This document shows, piece by piece, positions 1 to 10,399 of a DNA stretch of 50,761 nucleotides (the stretch's first letter is position 1; each line of letters starts with the position of its first letter). The stretch comes from JAKFDI01 sp044508835. Lineage in GTDB: Bacteria > Pseudomonadota > Gammaproteobacteria > Burkholderiales > Burkholderiaceae_C. The stretch is taken from positions 1 through 50,761 of the forward strand of contig JBIQHD010000034.1 in the NCBI GenBank assembly GCA_044508835.1. The letters are read 5' to 3'. The position numbers were made by a program, and so were the translations under genes. The notes below the pieces were generated by a model, which saw nothing but the letters and a program-made list of their open reading frames with translations, had not been told where the DNA came from and made no database searches.

Positions 1-1182
<1,182 letters not shown>

Positions 1183-1225
1183 GCCGCCGCGCCCCGGTTG
1201 GCCCCACGGGCGGCGTGGCGATTAC

Positions 1226-1237
1226 ATTGCTCACAAT
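1226..1237. promoter_or_regulatory. Candidate OhrR operator / promoter island
   Basis: Bases 1221-1260 are a conspicuous A+T-rich patch directly before ohrR in otherwise GC-rich DNA. It contains the small inverted repeat ATTG-CTCA-CAAT (1226-1237) followed by AATTTAATAG. OhrR proteins bind AT-rich palindromes that overlap their own promoter, so this is the obvious place for autoregulation. No exact consensus match is claimed. Confidence 0.4.
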
Positions 1238-1269
1238 TTAATAGCGAACTTCCAAATACACTGCCGCCC

Positions 1270-1761
1270 ATGGTCACGACCGCCACACGCCCCGCACGCA
1301 ACGCCGGCACCGACGATGCCTGGCTGCAGCTCGACCAGCAGCTGTGCTTCGCGCTCTACTCCGCGTCGCTGGCGATGACCAAGGTCTACAAGCCGCTGCT
1401 CGAGCCGCTGGGCCTCACCTATCCGCAGTACCTCGCGCTCCTGCTGCTGTGGGAACGCGACGCCCAGACGGTCGGCGAGCTGGGCGAGCGCCTGTTCCTC
1501 GACTCCGGCACGCTGACCCCGCTGCTCAAGCGCATGGAAGCCGCCGGCTGGCTGACGCGCGAGCGCGCGGCCGACGACGAGCGCCGCGTGATCGTGAGCC
1601 TCACCCCCGCCGGGCGCGAGCTGCGGCGGGCGGCACGCGGCGTGCCGCGCCGGCTGGTGCAGGCCACGGGCTGCGGCGCCGACGAGCTGGTCGACCTCAC
1701 CACCCGGCTGCAGCGCCTGCGCGGACGGCTGCAAGGCGCCCGTGCCGACGACAACGACTGA
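1270..1761 (+). CDS. ohrR: OhrR-type MarR family organic-peroxide-sensing repressor
   Basis: This is a 163-residue winged-helix regulator. Near the N terminus, QLCFALYSASLAMTKVYKPL matches the OhrR region that carries the reactive peroxide-sensing cysteine (Cys about 25 here) and its tyrosine partners. The MarR DNA-binding core follows, with the GTLTPLLKRME recognition helix and the DDERRV wing. ATG 1270 was chosen because a longer reading from 1198 would include the A+T-rich promoter patch. There is no clear Shine-Dalgarno. The gene lies 29 bp upstream of ohr on the same strand, the classic pairing in which OhrR represses ohr until organic hydroperoxides oxidise it. The identification rests on the motifs plus this neighbour. 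Confidence 0.92.
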   Translation: MVTTATRPARNAGTDDAWLQLDQQLCFALYSASLAMTKVYKPLLEPLGLTYPQYLALLLLWERDAQTVGELGERLFLDSGTLTPLLKRMEAAGWLTRERAADDERRVIVSLTPAGRELRRAARGVPRRLVQATGCGADELVDLTTRLQRLRGRLQGARADDND

Positions 1762-1790
1762 TCCCTCCACCCCTGCAAAGGAAACGCACC

Positions 1791-2225
1791 ATGGCCATCG
1801 AAAAAGCCCTCTACACCGCCCACGCCACCTCCACCGGCGGCCGCGCCGGCACCTCGCGCACGCCCGACGGCACGCTCGAGCTCACGCTCAGCACCCCCAA
1901 GGAGATGGGCGGCGCCGGCGGCCCCGGCACCAACCCCGAGCAGCTGTTCGCGGCCGGCTATTCGGCCTGCTTCATCGGCGCGATGAAGGCCGTCGGCGCC
2001 AAGCAGAAGATCAAGGTGCCGGACGACACCTCCATCGCCGCCGACGTGAGCATCGGCCCGCTGGCCGGCGGCACCTTCGGCTTCGGCATCGCGGTCAAGC
2101 TCGCGATCACCGTGCCCGGCATGGACCGCGCCGAGGCCGAGAAGCTGGTCGAGGCGGCGCACCAGGTGTGCCCGTACTCGAACGCCACCCGCGGCAATGT
2201 CGACGTGGAACTGACGGTGGTCTGA
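1791..2225 (+). CDS. ohr: Organic hydroperoxide resistance protein Ohr (thiol peroxidase)
   Basis: A 144-residue protein of the Ohr branch of the OsmC/Ohr family. It reduces organic hydroperoxides using a reactive Cys pair. Both cysteines are present in their usual contexts: GYSACFIGA (about residue 60) and HQVCPYSNATRGN (about residue 125). The N-terminal TAHATSTGGRAG segment is also typical. An AAAGGAAA ribosome site (1777-1784) precedes ATG 1791. The gene follows ohrR, probably in one transcript, and ends before a strong hairpin at 2244-2277. The length equals the normal family length. This is a confident call. Confidence 0.96.
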   Translation: MAIEKALYTAHATSTGGRAGTSRTPDGTLELTLSTPKEMGGAGGPGTNPEQLFAAGYSACFIGAMKAVGAKQKIKVPDDTSIAADVSIGPLAGGTFGFGIAVKLAITVPGMDRAEAEKLVEAAHQVCPYSNATRGNVDVELTVV

Positions 2226-2243
2226 GCCTTCGCTGCCGCAGCC

Positions 2244-2277
2244 GCAAGGCCCGATCCTTCGCCGGACCGGGCCTTGC
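2244..2277. terminator. Hairpin terminator between convergent ohr and asparaginase genes
   Basis: A perfect 10-bp stem, GCAAGGCCCG (2244-2253) with CGGGCCTTGC (2268-2277), has further TCC/GGA pairing in the loop. It sits in the 57-bp space between two convergent stop codons and probably ends both transcripts. There is no long T tract. Confidence 0.7.
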
Positions 2278-2282
2278 CGCTT

Positions 2283-3233
<951 letters not shown>

Positions 3234-3243
3234 TTTGCGGGGG

Positions 3244-3259
3244 CTGGATGAAAATACAG
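3244..3259. promoter_or_regulatory. LexA binding site (SOS box 1)
   Basis: CTGGATGAAAATACAG fits CTG-N10-CAG exactly and has an A+T-rich core. It lies 59 bp upstream of the lexA GTG and 11 bp upstream of the divergent asparaginase start codon, so it could control both genes. Confidence 0.85.
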
Positions 3260-3262
3260 CTA

Positions 3263-3278
3263 CTGGATGGATCGTCAG
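3263..3278. promoter_or_regulatory. LexA binding site (SOS box 2)
   Basis: CTGGATGGATCGTCAG is a second CTG-N10-CAG site, 19 bp downstream (start to start) of box 1 and sharing its first seven bases. Two tandem boxes before lexA resemble the arrangement known in E. coli. The core is less A+T-rich, so it may bind more weakly. Confidence 0.72.
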
Positions 3279-3317
3279 GCCCGGGCCGAGCCGCCTGGAA
3301 CAGCACAAAGGACCGCC

Positions 3318-3995
3318 GTGCAAGAAGCTCCCAAACTCACCGAGCGCCAGCAGCAGGTGCTCGACCTCGTGCAAAGCGCGATCGAGCGCACCGGCGCCCC
3401 GCCCACCCGGGCCGAGATCGCGAGCGAGCTCGGCTTCCGCTCCGCCAACGCCGCCGAGGAGCACCTGCAGGCGCTGGCCCGCAAGGGCGTCATCGAGCTG
3501 GTGGGCGGCACCTCGCGCGGCATCCGCCTGCAGTCTGACACACTGCGCGCGCTCAACCAGCAGCGCGGCAAGCAGTTCAGCCTGCCGCTGCCGAGCCTGG
3601 CGCAGCTCTCGCTCCCGCTGGTCGGCCGCGTGGCGGCCGGCAGCCCCATCCTCGCGCAGGAGCACATCGACCAGACCTACCTGGTGGAAGCCAGCATGTT
3701 CCCGCGCCGCCCCGACTACCTGCTCAAGGTGCGCGGCATGAGCATGCGCGACGCCGGCATCATGGACGGCGACCTGCTCGCCGTGCAGCGCGCCAAGGAC
3801 GCGAAGAACGGCCAGATCGTCGTCGCCCGCCTGGGCGACGAGGTCACCGTGAAGCGCTTCCGGCGCACCCGCACCAGCATCGAGCTGCTGCCCGAGAACC
3901 CCGATTTCGAGCCCATCGTCGTGCCCTTCGGCGACGTCGACTTCGAGCTCGAAGGCTTGGCCGTGGGCCTGATCCGCAACAACATGCTGATGTGA
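3318..3995 (+). CDS. lexA: LexA repressor, SOS-response master regulator
   Basis: A 225-residue S24-family repressor-protease that represses DNA-damage genes and cleaves itself when stimulated by RecA filaments. The GTG at 3318 was chosen because AAAGGA lies 5 nt upstream and the protein then begins with the familiar betaproteobacterial QEAPKLTERQQQVLDLV. The N-terminal helix-turn-helix includes GAPPTRAEIA and GFRSANAAEEHL. The self-cleavage bond Ala107-Gly108 is in GRVAAGSP. The catalytic dyad is Ser142 (RGMSMRDAG) and Lys179 (VTVKRF), with the spacing of E. coli LexA. Two SOS boxes precede the gene. The next gene starts on the last base of its stop codon. Confidence 0.98.
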   Translation: MQEAPKLTERQQQVLDLVQSAIERTGAPPTRAEIASELGFRSANAAEEHLQALARKGVIELVGGTSRGIRLQSDTLRALNQQRGKQFSLPLPSLAQLSLPLVGRVAAGSPILAQEHIDQTYLVEASMFPRRPDYLLKVRGMSMRDAGIMDGDLLAVQRAKDAKNGQIVVARLGDEVTVKRFRRTRTSIELLPENPDFEPIVVPFGDVDFELEGLAVGLIRNNMLM

Positions 3996-4375
3996 TGGGC
4001 GCCGCCAGCCCCGCGATGGCCTCGGCGCCGAAGGCGGCCGCGGCTTCGGTCACGGCGGCGCCGCGGCACCGCCGCACGCTCATCAAGGCGCCCAAGGCCG
4101 CCACGCCGGCCGAATGCCTCTCGCTCGAGCAGCTGCCCAACATCGGGCCGGCACTGGCCGCCGACCTGCGCCTCGTCGGCATCCACGAGCCGCGGCAGCT
4201 GCAGGGCCAGGACGCCTTCGTGCTCTACCGGCGGCTGTGCGCCGCCACCGGCCAGCGCCACGACCCCTGCGTGCTCGACACCTTCATGGCCGCGGTCGAC
4301 TTCATGGCCGGCGCCGCCGCCGCGCCGTGGTGGAAGTACACGGCGCAGCGCAAGGCGCGTTTCGGCGAGATCTGA
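3995..4375 (+). CDS. Helix-hairpin-helix 'pathogenicity locus'/mitomycin-resistance-like protein, co-transcribed with lexA
   Basis: A 126-residue small protein. After a low-complexity Ala-rich N terminus it has a helix-hairpin-helix segment, LEQLPNIGPALAADLRLVGI, followed by LYRRLCAATGQRHDPCVLDT and a tryptophan-containing tail (PWWKYTAQRK). This matches the Cdd1/'pathogenicity locus' family, some members of which are named mitomycin resistance proteins. Its biochemical role is not established. HhH motifs usually bind DNA non-specifically. Its ATG overlaps the lexA stop (TGATG), so it is almost certainly translationally coupled to lexA and induced in the SOS response. That fits a DNA-damage role, which is inference. 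Confidence 0.82.
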   Translation: MGAASPAMASAPKAAAASVTAAPRHRRTLIKAPKAATPAECLSLEQLPNIGPALAADLRLVGIHEPRQLQGQDAFVLYRRLCAATGQRHDPCVLDTFMAAVDFMAGAAAAPWWKYTAQRKARFGEI

Positions 4376-4396
4376 CCCTTCGCGCGCTTCGCGGCG

Positions 4397-6811
4397 TCAG
4401 CCGCCCGCGGGCTTGAGCACCAGCGTGTGCGCCGCCTCGCCGCCCCACACCGGCACGTACTCGACCTTCGCCCACGGCTGGACGAAGCTGCGGTACAGCG
4501 GCGAGAACACGATGCCCGACTGGCCGGTGGAATGCATGAAGCGCGACTTCGACAGGTCGCCCAGGTCGTACAGCGCCCGCAGGCTCGGGCCGTGCTCGTT
4601 CAGGTAGCGCTCGCCGGTGCTGCCGTCCGGGAACAGGTTCACCCGCGCCGCGTTGACGGTGTAGGTGTCGCCGCCCACCGGCACGCGCAGGTCGAAGAAG
4701 CGCGCCAGCGGCTTGACGCGGCTGAAGGGCCGGTGGTCGGAGCGGGCCACGTGCGCATCGCCCCAGCGCCAGGCGGCCACGTCGCTGCCGTGGCGGGCCT
4801 GCAGCTCGTCGAGTGCGCGCGTCATGGCGGCGTCCACCTGCTGCTGGCAGGTCTCGGCGGCGGGCGTCGTCTTGTCGTCGCACCACCAGGCGTCGTCGCG
4901 CTCGAGCACGCCTTCCAGCGCGTCGCGGAAGGTGCGCGTGCGGCGCGCGGCCTGCCACTGCGCGTCGCCGACCTCGTCGGCGAACACCGCGTCCGAAAGC
5001 TGCCGCACCCAGGCATAGAAGATCAGCGGCGCGGCCTTGTCGGCGGCCATCGTGCCGTCGAAGCCCTGCAGCTGCTCGCGCGCCGCGTCGAACAGCGGAT
5101 GCGCCGACTGCGCCCGGCCGAGCACCGGCAGCAGGCGCTGGGTCGCCAGCGACAGCACATCGGCCTGGATGTCGCGCAGGCTGTCGGCGCCGTGCTTCGG
5201 CTTGGCCTCGATCAGCTGCTCGATGCGCTGCATGCGGTACGGCAGCGTCCAGTCGGCCGTGATGTAGTGCGGGTAGTCCACCGGATGGATGCGCTGGTTG
5301 GCGGTGGCGATGTAGCCGCTCGCCGGGTCGAACTCGCGCGGCGTCTGGTCGGCGGGAACGAAGCCGGCCCAGTCGTAGCGCGCGTCCCAGCCGGGCGCGG
5401 GCACGTGGCCCTTCAGGTCGTTCTCGGGCTTGCGCACCGGCACGCGCCCCGCGGCGACGAAGCCGATGTGCCCGTCGCGGTCGGCCACCACCATGTTCTG
5501 CATCGGCGCGGCGTAGTGCGCCGAGGCGGCGACGAAGTCGGCCACCGAGGTGGCGCGGTTGAACCCGATCGCCGCCGACAGGTTGCCCACGTCGTCGTCC
5601 AGCGCCGTCCAGCGCATGGCGATGGCGTAGGTCGGCTTCGCGCTCGGGCCGGTCAGGCCCTCGGCGGCGCCGGTGTCCGAGATCACCGGGCCGTGCCGCG
5701 TCGCGCGGGCGGTGAACACCACGTCCGGCTTGCCCTTGACCTTGATGACTTCCTCGACGGTCTCGAAGCGGGCCCAGCCCTGCGGCGTCTGGTAGCGGCC
5801 GGGGTCGTCCGGGTCGATGCGCTCGAGGTAGAGGTCCTGCACGTCCGGGTTGGTGTTCGTGAAGCCCCAGGCCACGTGCTCGTTCTGCCCCAGCACGACG
5901 GCCGGCACGCCGGGCATCGTCGCGCCCGCCACCTTGAGGCCGGGCGCTTCGATGCGCGCGAAGTACCACAGCGCCGGCGCCGACAGGTGCAGGTGCGGGT
6001 CGTTGGCGAGCAGCGGCTTGCCGGTGTCGGTGCGCGAGCCGTGCAGCACCCAGTTGTTGGAGCCGACGCCCTCGACGCCCGACTCCGGCGCGGCGAGCTG
6101 CGCGTGCTGCGCGAGCCGGGGATCGACCTTCAGCTCGCGGAACAGCGCCGCGTAGTCGGTGGTCACGAGCGGCTTGTCGCCGGGATACGGCGGCACCAGT
6201 TCGTTGATGCGCTCGACCGGCAGCTTGAGCGCCAGGCGCATGCGCAGCAGCTCGTTGGTCCAGTTGCCGCCGAGGTCCCAGGCCATCATCACGGCCCAGG
6301 CCATCGTGTCCTCGGGCGTCCAGGGCTCGGGCTGCAGGCCGAGCACCACGAACTCGGGCGGCCGGGCCTTCATCGCCTGCCCGACGTAGGCGTTGACGCC
6401 GGCCGTGTAGGCCAGCACCGCGGTGCGCATCTCGCCGTCGACCTTCGCCCACTGGGCGGCGGCCGCGCGGCGCACGCCCAGCGCGCGCAGGAAGCGGTCG
6501 GTGTCCAGCGCGCCCTCGCCGAAGGCCTCGGCCAGCCGGCCGGAGCCGATGCGGCGGTGCGTCTCCAGCTGCCACAGCCGGTCCTGCGCGTGCGCGAAGC
6601 CCAGGCCGAACAGCGCGTCCTCCAGCGAGCCGGCGCGGATCGTCGGGATGCCGTGGGCATCGCGCTCGATGCGCAGCTCCGCCTTCGGCCCCGCGAGGCT
6701 CAGGCTTCCCTCGGTCACCGGCAGCACCTGCCGCGAATACACCCACAGCGCGAGCGCCGCCAGCACCAGCAGCAACAACAGGACCGCGATTCCGCGGCGC
6801 AACAGCTTCAT
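4397..6811 (-). CDS. Penicillin acylase family N-terminal-nucleophile hydrolase
   Basis: An 804-residue precursor of the S45 Ntn-hydrolase family. Members hydrolyse amide bonds of beta-lactams, acyl-homoserine lactones or related acyl amides after autocatalytic splitting into alpha and beta chains. One N-terminal hydrophobic helix (about 7-26) serves as signal or anchor. The alpha-chain motif GFAHAQDRLWQLE (about 71-83) is typical. The linker before GVGSNNWVLHGSRT places the self-processing site before Ser251, the expected N-terminal nucleophile of the beta chain. LANDPHLHLSAP and GQNEHVAWGFTNTNPD, both family landmarks, follow. The length is normal. The substrate cannot be told from sequence: quorum-sensing acylase and simple amidase are both open. 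Confidence 0.9.
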   Translation of the reverse strand: MKLLRRGIAVLLLLLVLAALALWVYSRQVLPVTEGSLSLAGPKAELRIERDAHGIPTIRAGSLEDALFGLGFAHAQDRLWQLETHRRIGSGRLAEAFGEGALDTDRFLRALGVRRAAAAQWAKVDGEMRTAVLAYTAGVNAYVGQAMKARPPEFVVLGLQPEPWTPEDTMAWAVMMAWDLGGNWTNELLRMRLALKLPVERINELVPPYPGDKPLVTTDYAALFRELKVDPRLAQHAQLAAPESGVEGVGSNNWVLHGSRTDTGKPLLANDPHLHLSAPALWYFARIEAPGLKVAGATMPGVPAVVLGQNEHVAWGFTNTNPDVQDLYLERIDPDDPGRYQTPQGWARFETVEEVIKVKGKPDVVFTARATRHGPVISDTGAAEGLTGPSAKPTYAIAMRWTALDDDVGNLSAAIGFNRATSVADFVAASAHYAAPMQNMVVADRDGHIGFVAAGRVPVRKPENDLKGHVPAPGWDARYDWAGFVPADQTPREFDPASGYIATANQRIHPVDYPHYITADWTLPYRMQRIEQLIEAKPKHGADSLRDIQADVLSLATQRLLPVLGRAQSAHPLFDAAREQLQGFDGTMAADKAAPLIFYAWVRQLSDAVFADEVGDAQWQAARRTRTFRDALEGVLERDDAWWCDDKTTPAAETCQQQVDAAMTRALDELQARHGSDVAAWRWGDAHVARSDHRPFSRVKPLARFFDLRVPVGGDTYTVNAARVNLFPDGSTGERYLNEHGPSLRALYDLGDLSKSRFMHSTGQSGIVFSPLYRSFVQPWAKVEYVPVWGGEAAHTLVLKPAGG

Positions 6812-6962
6812 GCCCTTCTCCGGCTCGTGAACGGAACCCGAGAGGGTACCCGTTCGTACCGCGCCCGCCTATTGGGCAAACGCGCAGGCCGCGCCGCGGC
6901 CGGCCGCACGGCCCCTCCCCGGGCGCTGCGTGGGCCGGGTCGAGGGGGCACAATGCCGCCCG

Positions 6963-7970
6963 GTGAACATCATCATCCTCGACGACTACCAGGACGCGGT
7001 GCGCAAGCTGCGCTGCGCCACCAAGCTGGAGTCCCTGAACGCCAAGGTCTTCACCAACACCGTCAAGGGCATCGGCCAGCTGTCGGTGCGCCTGCGCGAC
7101 GCGGAGGTGCTGGTGCCGATCCGCGAGCGCACGCACTTCCCGCGTCAGCTGCTCGAGAAGCTGCCCAGGCTCAAGCTGATCGCGCAGACCGGGCGGGTCG
7201 GCGCGCACATCGACATCGAGGCCTGCACGCGCCAGGGCATCGCGGTGGCCGAGGGCGTGGGCTCGCCGGTGGCGCCGGCGGAGCTGACCTGGGCGCTGAT
7301 CATGGCCTCGATGCGCCGCCTGCCGCAATACGTGGGCAACCTCAAGCACGGCGCGTGGCAGCAGTCGGGCCTCAAGGCGGCGTCGATGCCGACCAACTTC
7401 GGCCTCGGCATGGTGCTGCGCGGCAAGACGCTGGGCGTGTGGGGCTACGGCAAGATCGGTCAGCTCGTCGCCGGCTACGGCCGCGCCTTCGGCATGCAGG
7501 TGATGGTGTGGGGCAGCGAGCCCGCGCGCGCGAAGGCCGCCGCGGACGGCCTGGTCGCCGCGCCGAGCTGCGAGGAATTCTTCGAGACCTGCGACGTGCT
7601 TTCGCTGCACCTGCGCCTGACCGACACCACGCGCGGCGTCGTCAACCTCGAATCGCTCTCGCGCATGAAGCCCACGGCGCTGCTGGTGAACACCTCGCGC
7701 GCCGAGCTGATCGAGGAGAACGCGCTGGTCTCGGCGCTCAACCGCGGCCGCCCCGGCATGGCCGCGATCGACGTGTTCGAGAGCGAGCCCATCCTGCAGG
7801 GCCACCCGCTGCTGCGCCTGGAGAACGCGGTGTGCACGCCGCACATCGGCTACGTCGAGCAGGACAGCTACGAGCTGTACTTCAGCGCGGCCTTCGACAA
7901 CGTCGTCAACTTCATCAACGGCACGCCGACGAACATCGTCAATCCCGATGCGCTGAAGGTGCTGCGGTGA
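6963..7970 (+). CDS. D-2-hydroxyacid dehydrogenase family NAD(P)-dependent oxidoreductase
   Basis: A 335-residue protein with the D-isomer-specific 2-hydroxyacid dehydrogenase fold. The nucleotide-binding turn GVWGYGKIGQLVAGYGRA lies near residue 155. The catalytic Arg (NTSRAEL), Glu (FESEP) and His (TPHIGY) are all in place. The substrate is not recognisable: phosphoglycerate, glyoxylate and other 2-keto acids are reduced by relatives. The GTG at 6963 is preferred because it gives the usual VNIIILDDYQD N terminus. The stop codon overlaps the GTG of the following MFS gene (GTGA), so the two are translationally coupled and the transporter may export or import the same class of compound. Confidence 0.9.
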   Translation: MNIIILDDYQDAVRKLRCATKLESLNAKVFTNTVKGIGQLSVRLRDAEVLVPIRERTHFPRQLLEKLPRLKLIAQTGRVGAHIDIEACTRQGIAVAEGVGSPVAPAELTWALIMASMRRLPQYVGNLKHGAWQQSGLKAASMPTNFGLGMVLRGKTLGVWGYGKIGQLVAGYGRAFGMQVMVWGSEPARAKAAADGLVAAPSCEEFFETCDVLSLHLRLTDTTRGVVNLESLSRMKPTALLVNTSRAELIEENALVSALNRGRPGMAAIDVFESEPILQGHPLLRLENAVCTPHIGYVEQDSYELYFSAAFDNVVNFINGTPTNIVNPDALKVLR

Positions 7971-9157
7971 GCCCGGCGCACGCCGGCGCGGCGGCACCCG
8001 GCCACCGTGCGCTGGCCGGTGCGCGCTGGTCGCTGCTGTTCGGCAACTTCGCCATCGGCTGCGGCGTGATGGTCACGGCCGGCGCGCTGAACGACATCAG
8101 CCGCGGCCTGGAGGTCTCGGTGGCACTGGCCGGCCAACTCATCGCCATCTCGGCCGCGGTGATGTGCGTGGGCGCCCCGCTGCTCGCCGGCTGGGTGGCG
8201 GGCTTCGACCGGCGCCGGCTGCTCGCGGTCTCGCTGCTGTGGTTCGGCCTGGGCCACCTGCTGTGCGCGCTGATGCCCTCGTATGCCGCGCTGTGGCCGG
8301 TGCGCGCCGTCACCGTGCTCGGCGCCGCGGTGTTCACGCCGCAGGCCGCGGCCGCGGTGGGCGTGGTGGCGCCGCCCGAGGAGCGCGGGCGCTCCATCAC
8401 CTTCATCTTCCTCGGCTGGTCGCTCGCCTCGGTGCTGGGCATGCCGATGGCCGCCTGGCTGGGCGACAGCTTCGGCTGGCGCATCGCCTTCTCGGCCGTG
8501 GGGGTGCTGGCGCTCGGGGGCGCAGCCTGGGTGCATGCCGCGCTGCCCGACGGCGTGCGCCCGCCGGCGCTCTCGCTCGCGGCGTGGAAGACGGTGTTCA
8601 CCCATCCGGTGCTGATGCCGATGGTGGCCGTCACGGCGCTGATGAGCGCCGGGCAGTTCACCCTCTTCTCCTACTTCGCGCCCTACTCCCGCGACATCCT
8701 CGGCGCCAACGCCACCGAGGTGGGCCTGATGTTCGCGTGGTACGGCGCCCTCGGCGTGATCGGCAACGTGCTGCTCAGCCGCCACGTCGACCGCATCGGC
8801 CCGGGGCGCGCGGCCACGGCGGCGGTGGCGATGATCGGCTTCAGCCTGCTGCTGTGGCCGCTGGCGCACAGCATCGCGGTGATGGCGGTCATCGCCATGC
8901 CCTGGGCCTTCGCCTGCTTCGCCGGCAACTCGGCGCAGCAGGCGCGGCTGGGCCATGCCGCGCCGGCGCTCGCGTCCGCGCTGATGGCGCTCAACAGCTC
9001 GGCCATCTACCTCGGCCAGGCGGCCGGCGCCGGCAGCGGCGGCTGGATCGTGGCGCACGGCGGCTACGCGCCGCTGAACTGGGTGGGGCTGGCGTGGGCC
9101 GTCGTCGGCATCGCCGTCAGCGTGTGGGTCGAACGGCAGGTGCGCCGCGCCGGCTAG
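7967..9157 (+). CDS. Major facilitator superfamily transporter (DHA1/AraJ-like efflux permease)
   Basis: A 396-residue inner-membrane protein with about twelve hydrophobic helices and no soluble domain. The loop between helices 2 and 3 reads AGWVAGFDRRRLLAVSL, a degenerate G-x-x-x-D-R-x-x-R signature of the family. The central PPEERGRSITFIFLGWSLASVLG segment resembles sugar- and drug-efflux permeases of the DHA1/AraJ group. It begins with GTG overlapping the stop of the dehydrogenase. The substrate is unknown. It ends 13 bp from the convergent DUF302 gene, with no obvious separate terminator. Confidence 0.9.
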   Translation: MSPAHAGAAAPGHRALAGARWSLLFGNFAIGCGVMVTAGALNDISRGLEVSVALAGQLIAISAAVMCVGAPLLAGWVAGFDRRRLLAVSLLWFGLGHLLCALMPSYAALWPVRAVTVLGAAVFTPQAAAAVGVVAPPEERGRSITFIFLGWSLASVLGMPMAAWLGDSFGWRIAFSAVGVLALGGAAWVHAALPDGVRPPALSLAAWKTVFTHPVLMPMVAVTALMSAGQFTLFSYFAPYSRDILGANATEVGLMFAWYGALGVIGNVLLSRHVDRIGPGRAATAAVAMIGFSLLLWPLAHSIAVMAVIAMPWAFACFAGNSAQQARLGHAAPALASALMALNSSAIYLGQAAGAGSGGWIVAHGGYAPLNWVGLAWAVVGIAVSVWVERQVRRAG

Positions 9158-9170
9158 GGCCCGGGCGCCG

Positions 9171-9629
9171 TCAGGCCAGCGCCTCGGCCACCACCCGCGG
9201 CAGTTCGGCCACGTCGTGCGCCACCTCGGGCGGCAGGTCGCTCCAGTCGGTGTTCGGCATCAGCACCTCCACGCCGCCGGACGGGCCATCGCGCACGTAG
9301 AGCATCAGGGCAAGATCGGGCCGCGCATCGGCCGAGGTCATGAACACCGGCGTGCCGCCCTGGCCGCTCGCGAAGACGATCACCGCCTGTCGCCCGCGCG
9401 CGAGCTCCGGCGCGGCCGGCGAGGCGTGGCCGGGCTCGGCCATGCGGGCGAAGATGCTCAGGCCGTGCTGGCGCGCGCAGGCCTCGATGCGCTCGACCGT
9501 CTCCACGACGTCGTAGCGGCTGGGGGTGGTCTGCAGTTCCTGGCCGGCCGCCGCGATGCGCGTGCCGCCCACGGCGGCCAGCACCACGGCCACGCAGCCG
9601 GTCATCCAGAAACGAAATGGTCGCGGCAT
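9171..9629 (-). CDS. Exported DUF302-domain protein
   Basis: A 152-residue protein. The N terminus (MPRPFRFWMTGCVAVVLAAVGG...AAAG) is a signal peptide with likely cleavage near residue 28; the Cys in its hydrophobic stretch does not make a convincing lipobox. The mature part shows the DUF302 pattern: DVVETVERIEACARQHGLSIFARM, then a GTPVFMTSADARPDLALML block and a terminal VEVLMPNT strand. DUF302 proteins are small, often periplasmic, and of unknown function. A good AAAGGAG ribosome site stands 6 nt before ATG. It ends convergently to the MFS gene. Confidence 0.8.
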   Translation of the reverse strand: MPRPFRFWMTGCVAVVLAAVGGTRIAAAGQELQTTPSRYDVVETVERIEACARQHGLSIFARMAEPGHASPAAPELARGRQAVIVFASGQGGTPVFMTSADARPDLALMLYVRDGPSGGVEVLMPNTDWSDLPPEVAHDVAELPRVVAEALA

Positions 9630-9729
9630 GGGGAACTCCTTTCAGGCCGTGAAGCAGGACAGTATGGGCGCTCGGCGTGACCCGCCCATGACGCTTTGTA
9701 AACCGTGCAACCCGGTTGGAGCAGCGTGG

Positions 9730-10359
9730 TCAGACCTTCGTTCCGAAGATCTTGTCGCCGGCGTCGCCCAGGCCCGGGATGATGTAGCCGACCTCGTTGA
9801 GGTGGCTGTCGATCGCCGCCGTCCAGCAGCGCACGTCGGGGTGCGCCCTGTCGAGCGCCGCCACGCCCTCGGGCGCGGCCACGAGCACCAGCGCGCGGAT
9901 GTCGCGGCAGCCGTTGCGCTTGAGCAGGTCGATGGTGGCGATCATCGAGCCGGCGGTGGCGAGCATCGGGTCGACGATGAGCGCCGTGCGCTCGTCCAGG
10001 TGGCCGACGAAGCGCTCGAAGTAGCTCTCGGGCTGCAGCGTCTCGTGATTGCGGCTCAGGCCCACGACGCTGATCTTGGCGTTGGGCACCATGTCGAGCA
10101 CGCCGTCGAGCATGCCGATGCCCGCGCGCAGGATGGGCACGACCGTCACCTTGCGCCCGCTGATGCGCTCCACCTCGGCCGGGCCGCTCCAGGCCTGCAC
10201 GGTGTGCGTCTCCAGCGGAAAGTCGGCCGTCGCCTCGTAGGCCAGCAGCCGCGCGAGCTCGTTGGTGACCTCGCGGAACTTCTTGGTGGAGATGTCGTGC
10301 TCGCGCAGGAGCCCGACCTTGTGGCGCACGAGCGGATGGGTGACGGCGGTGACGGGCAT
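9730..10359 (-). CDS. upp: Uracil phosphoribosyltransferase
   Basis: A 209-residue enzyme of pyrimidine salvage that makes UMP from uracil and PRPP. It has family-standard length and sequence: MPVTAVTHPLVRHKVGLLR at the start, PILRAGIGMLDG, the PRPP-binding loop VDPMLATAGSMIATI and the C-terminal uracil site YIIPGLGDAGDKIFGT. It belongs to the minus-strand series that includes cobB and rlmB, separated from cobB by about 40 bp. Nothing unusual. Confidence 0.98.
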   Translation of the reverse strand: MPVTAVTHPLVRHKVGLLREHDISTKKFREVTNELARLLAYEATADFPLETHTVQAWSGPAEVERISGRKVTVVPILRAGIGMLDGVLDMVPNAKISVVGLSRNHETLQPESYFERFVGHLDERTALIVDPMLATAGSMIATIDLLKRNGCRDIRALVLVAAPEGVAALDRAHPDVRCWTAAIDSHLNEVGYIIPGLGDAGDKIFGTKV

Positions 10360-10399
10360 GACGGGCGCGGCGAGGAAGACACGCCAGTGTAGGGCGTGC

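Noticed and set aside
4302..7997. A 1231-residue minus-strand open frame, and similar giant open frames such as 4427-9157, 17180-21307 and 38625-42521 on the plus strand.
   Set aside because: Apart from the genuine genes within them, these are frame shadows of GC-rich genes on the other strand or frame: low-complexity Arg/Ala/Gly/His-rich translations with no domains and no ribosome sites.
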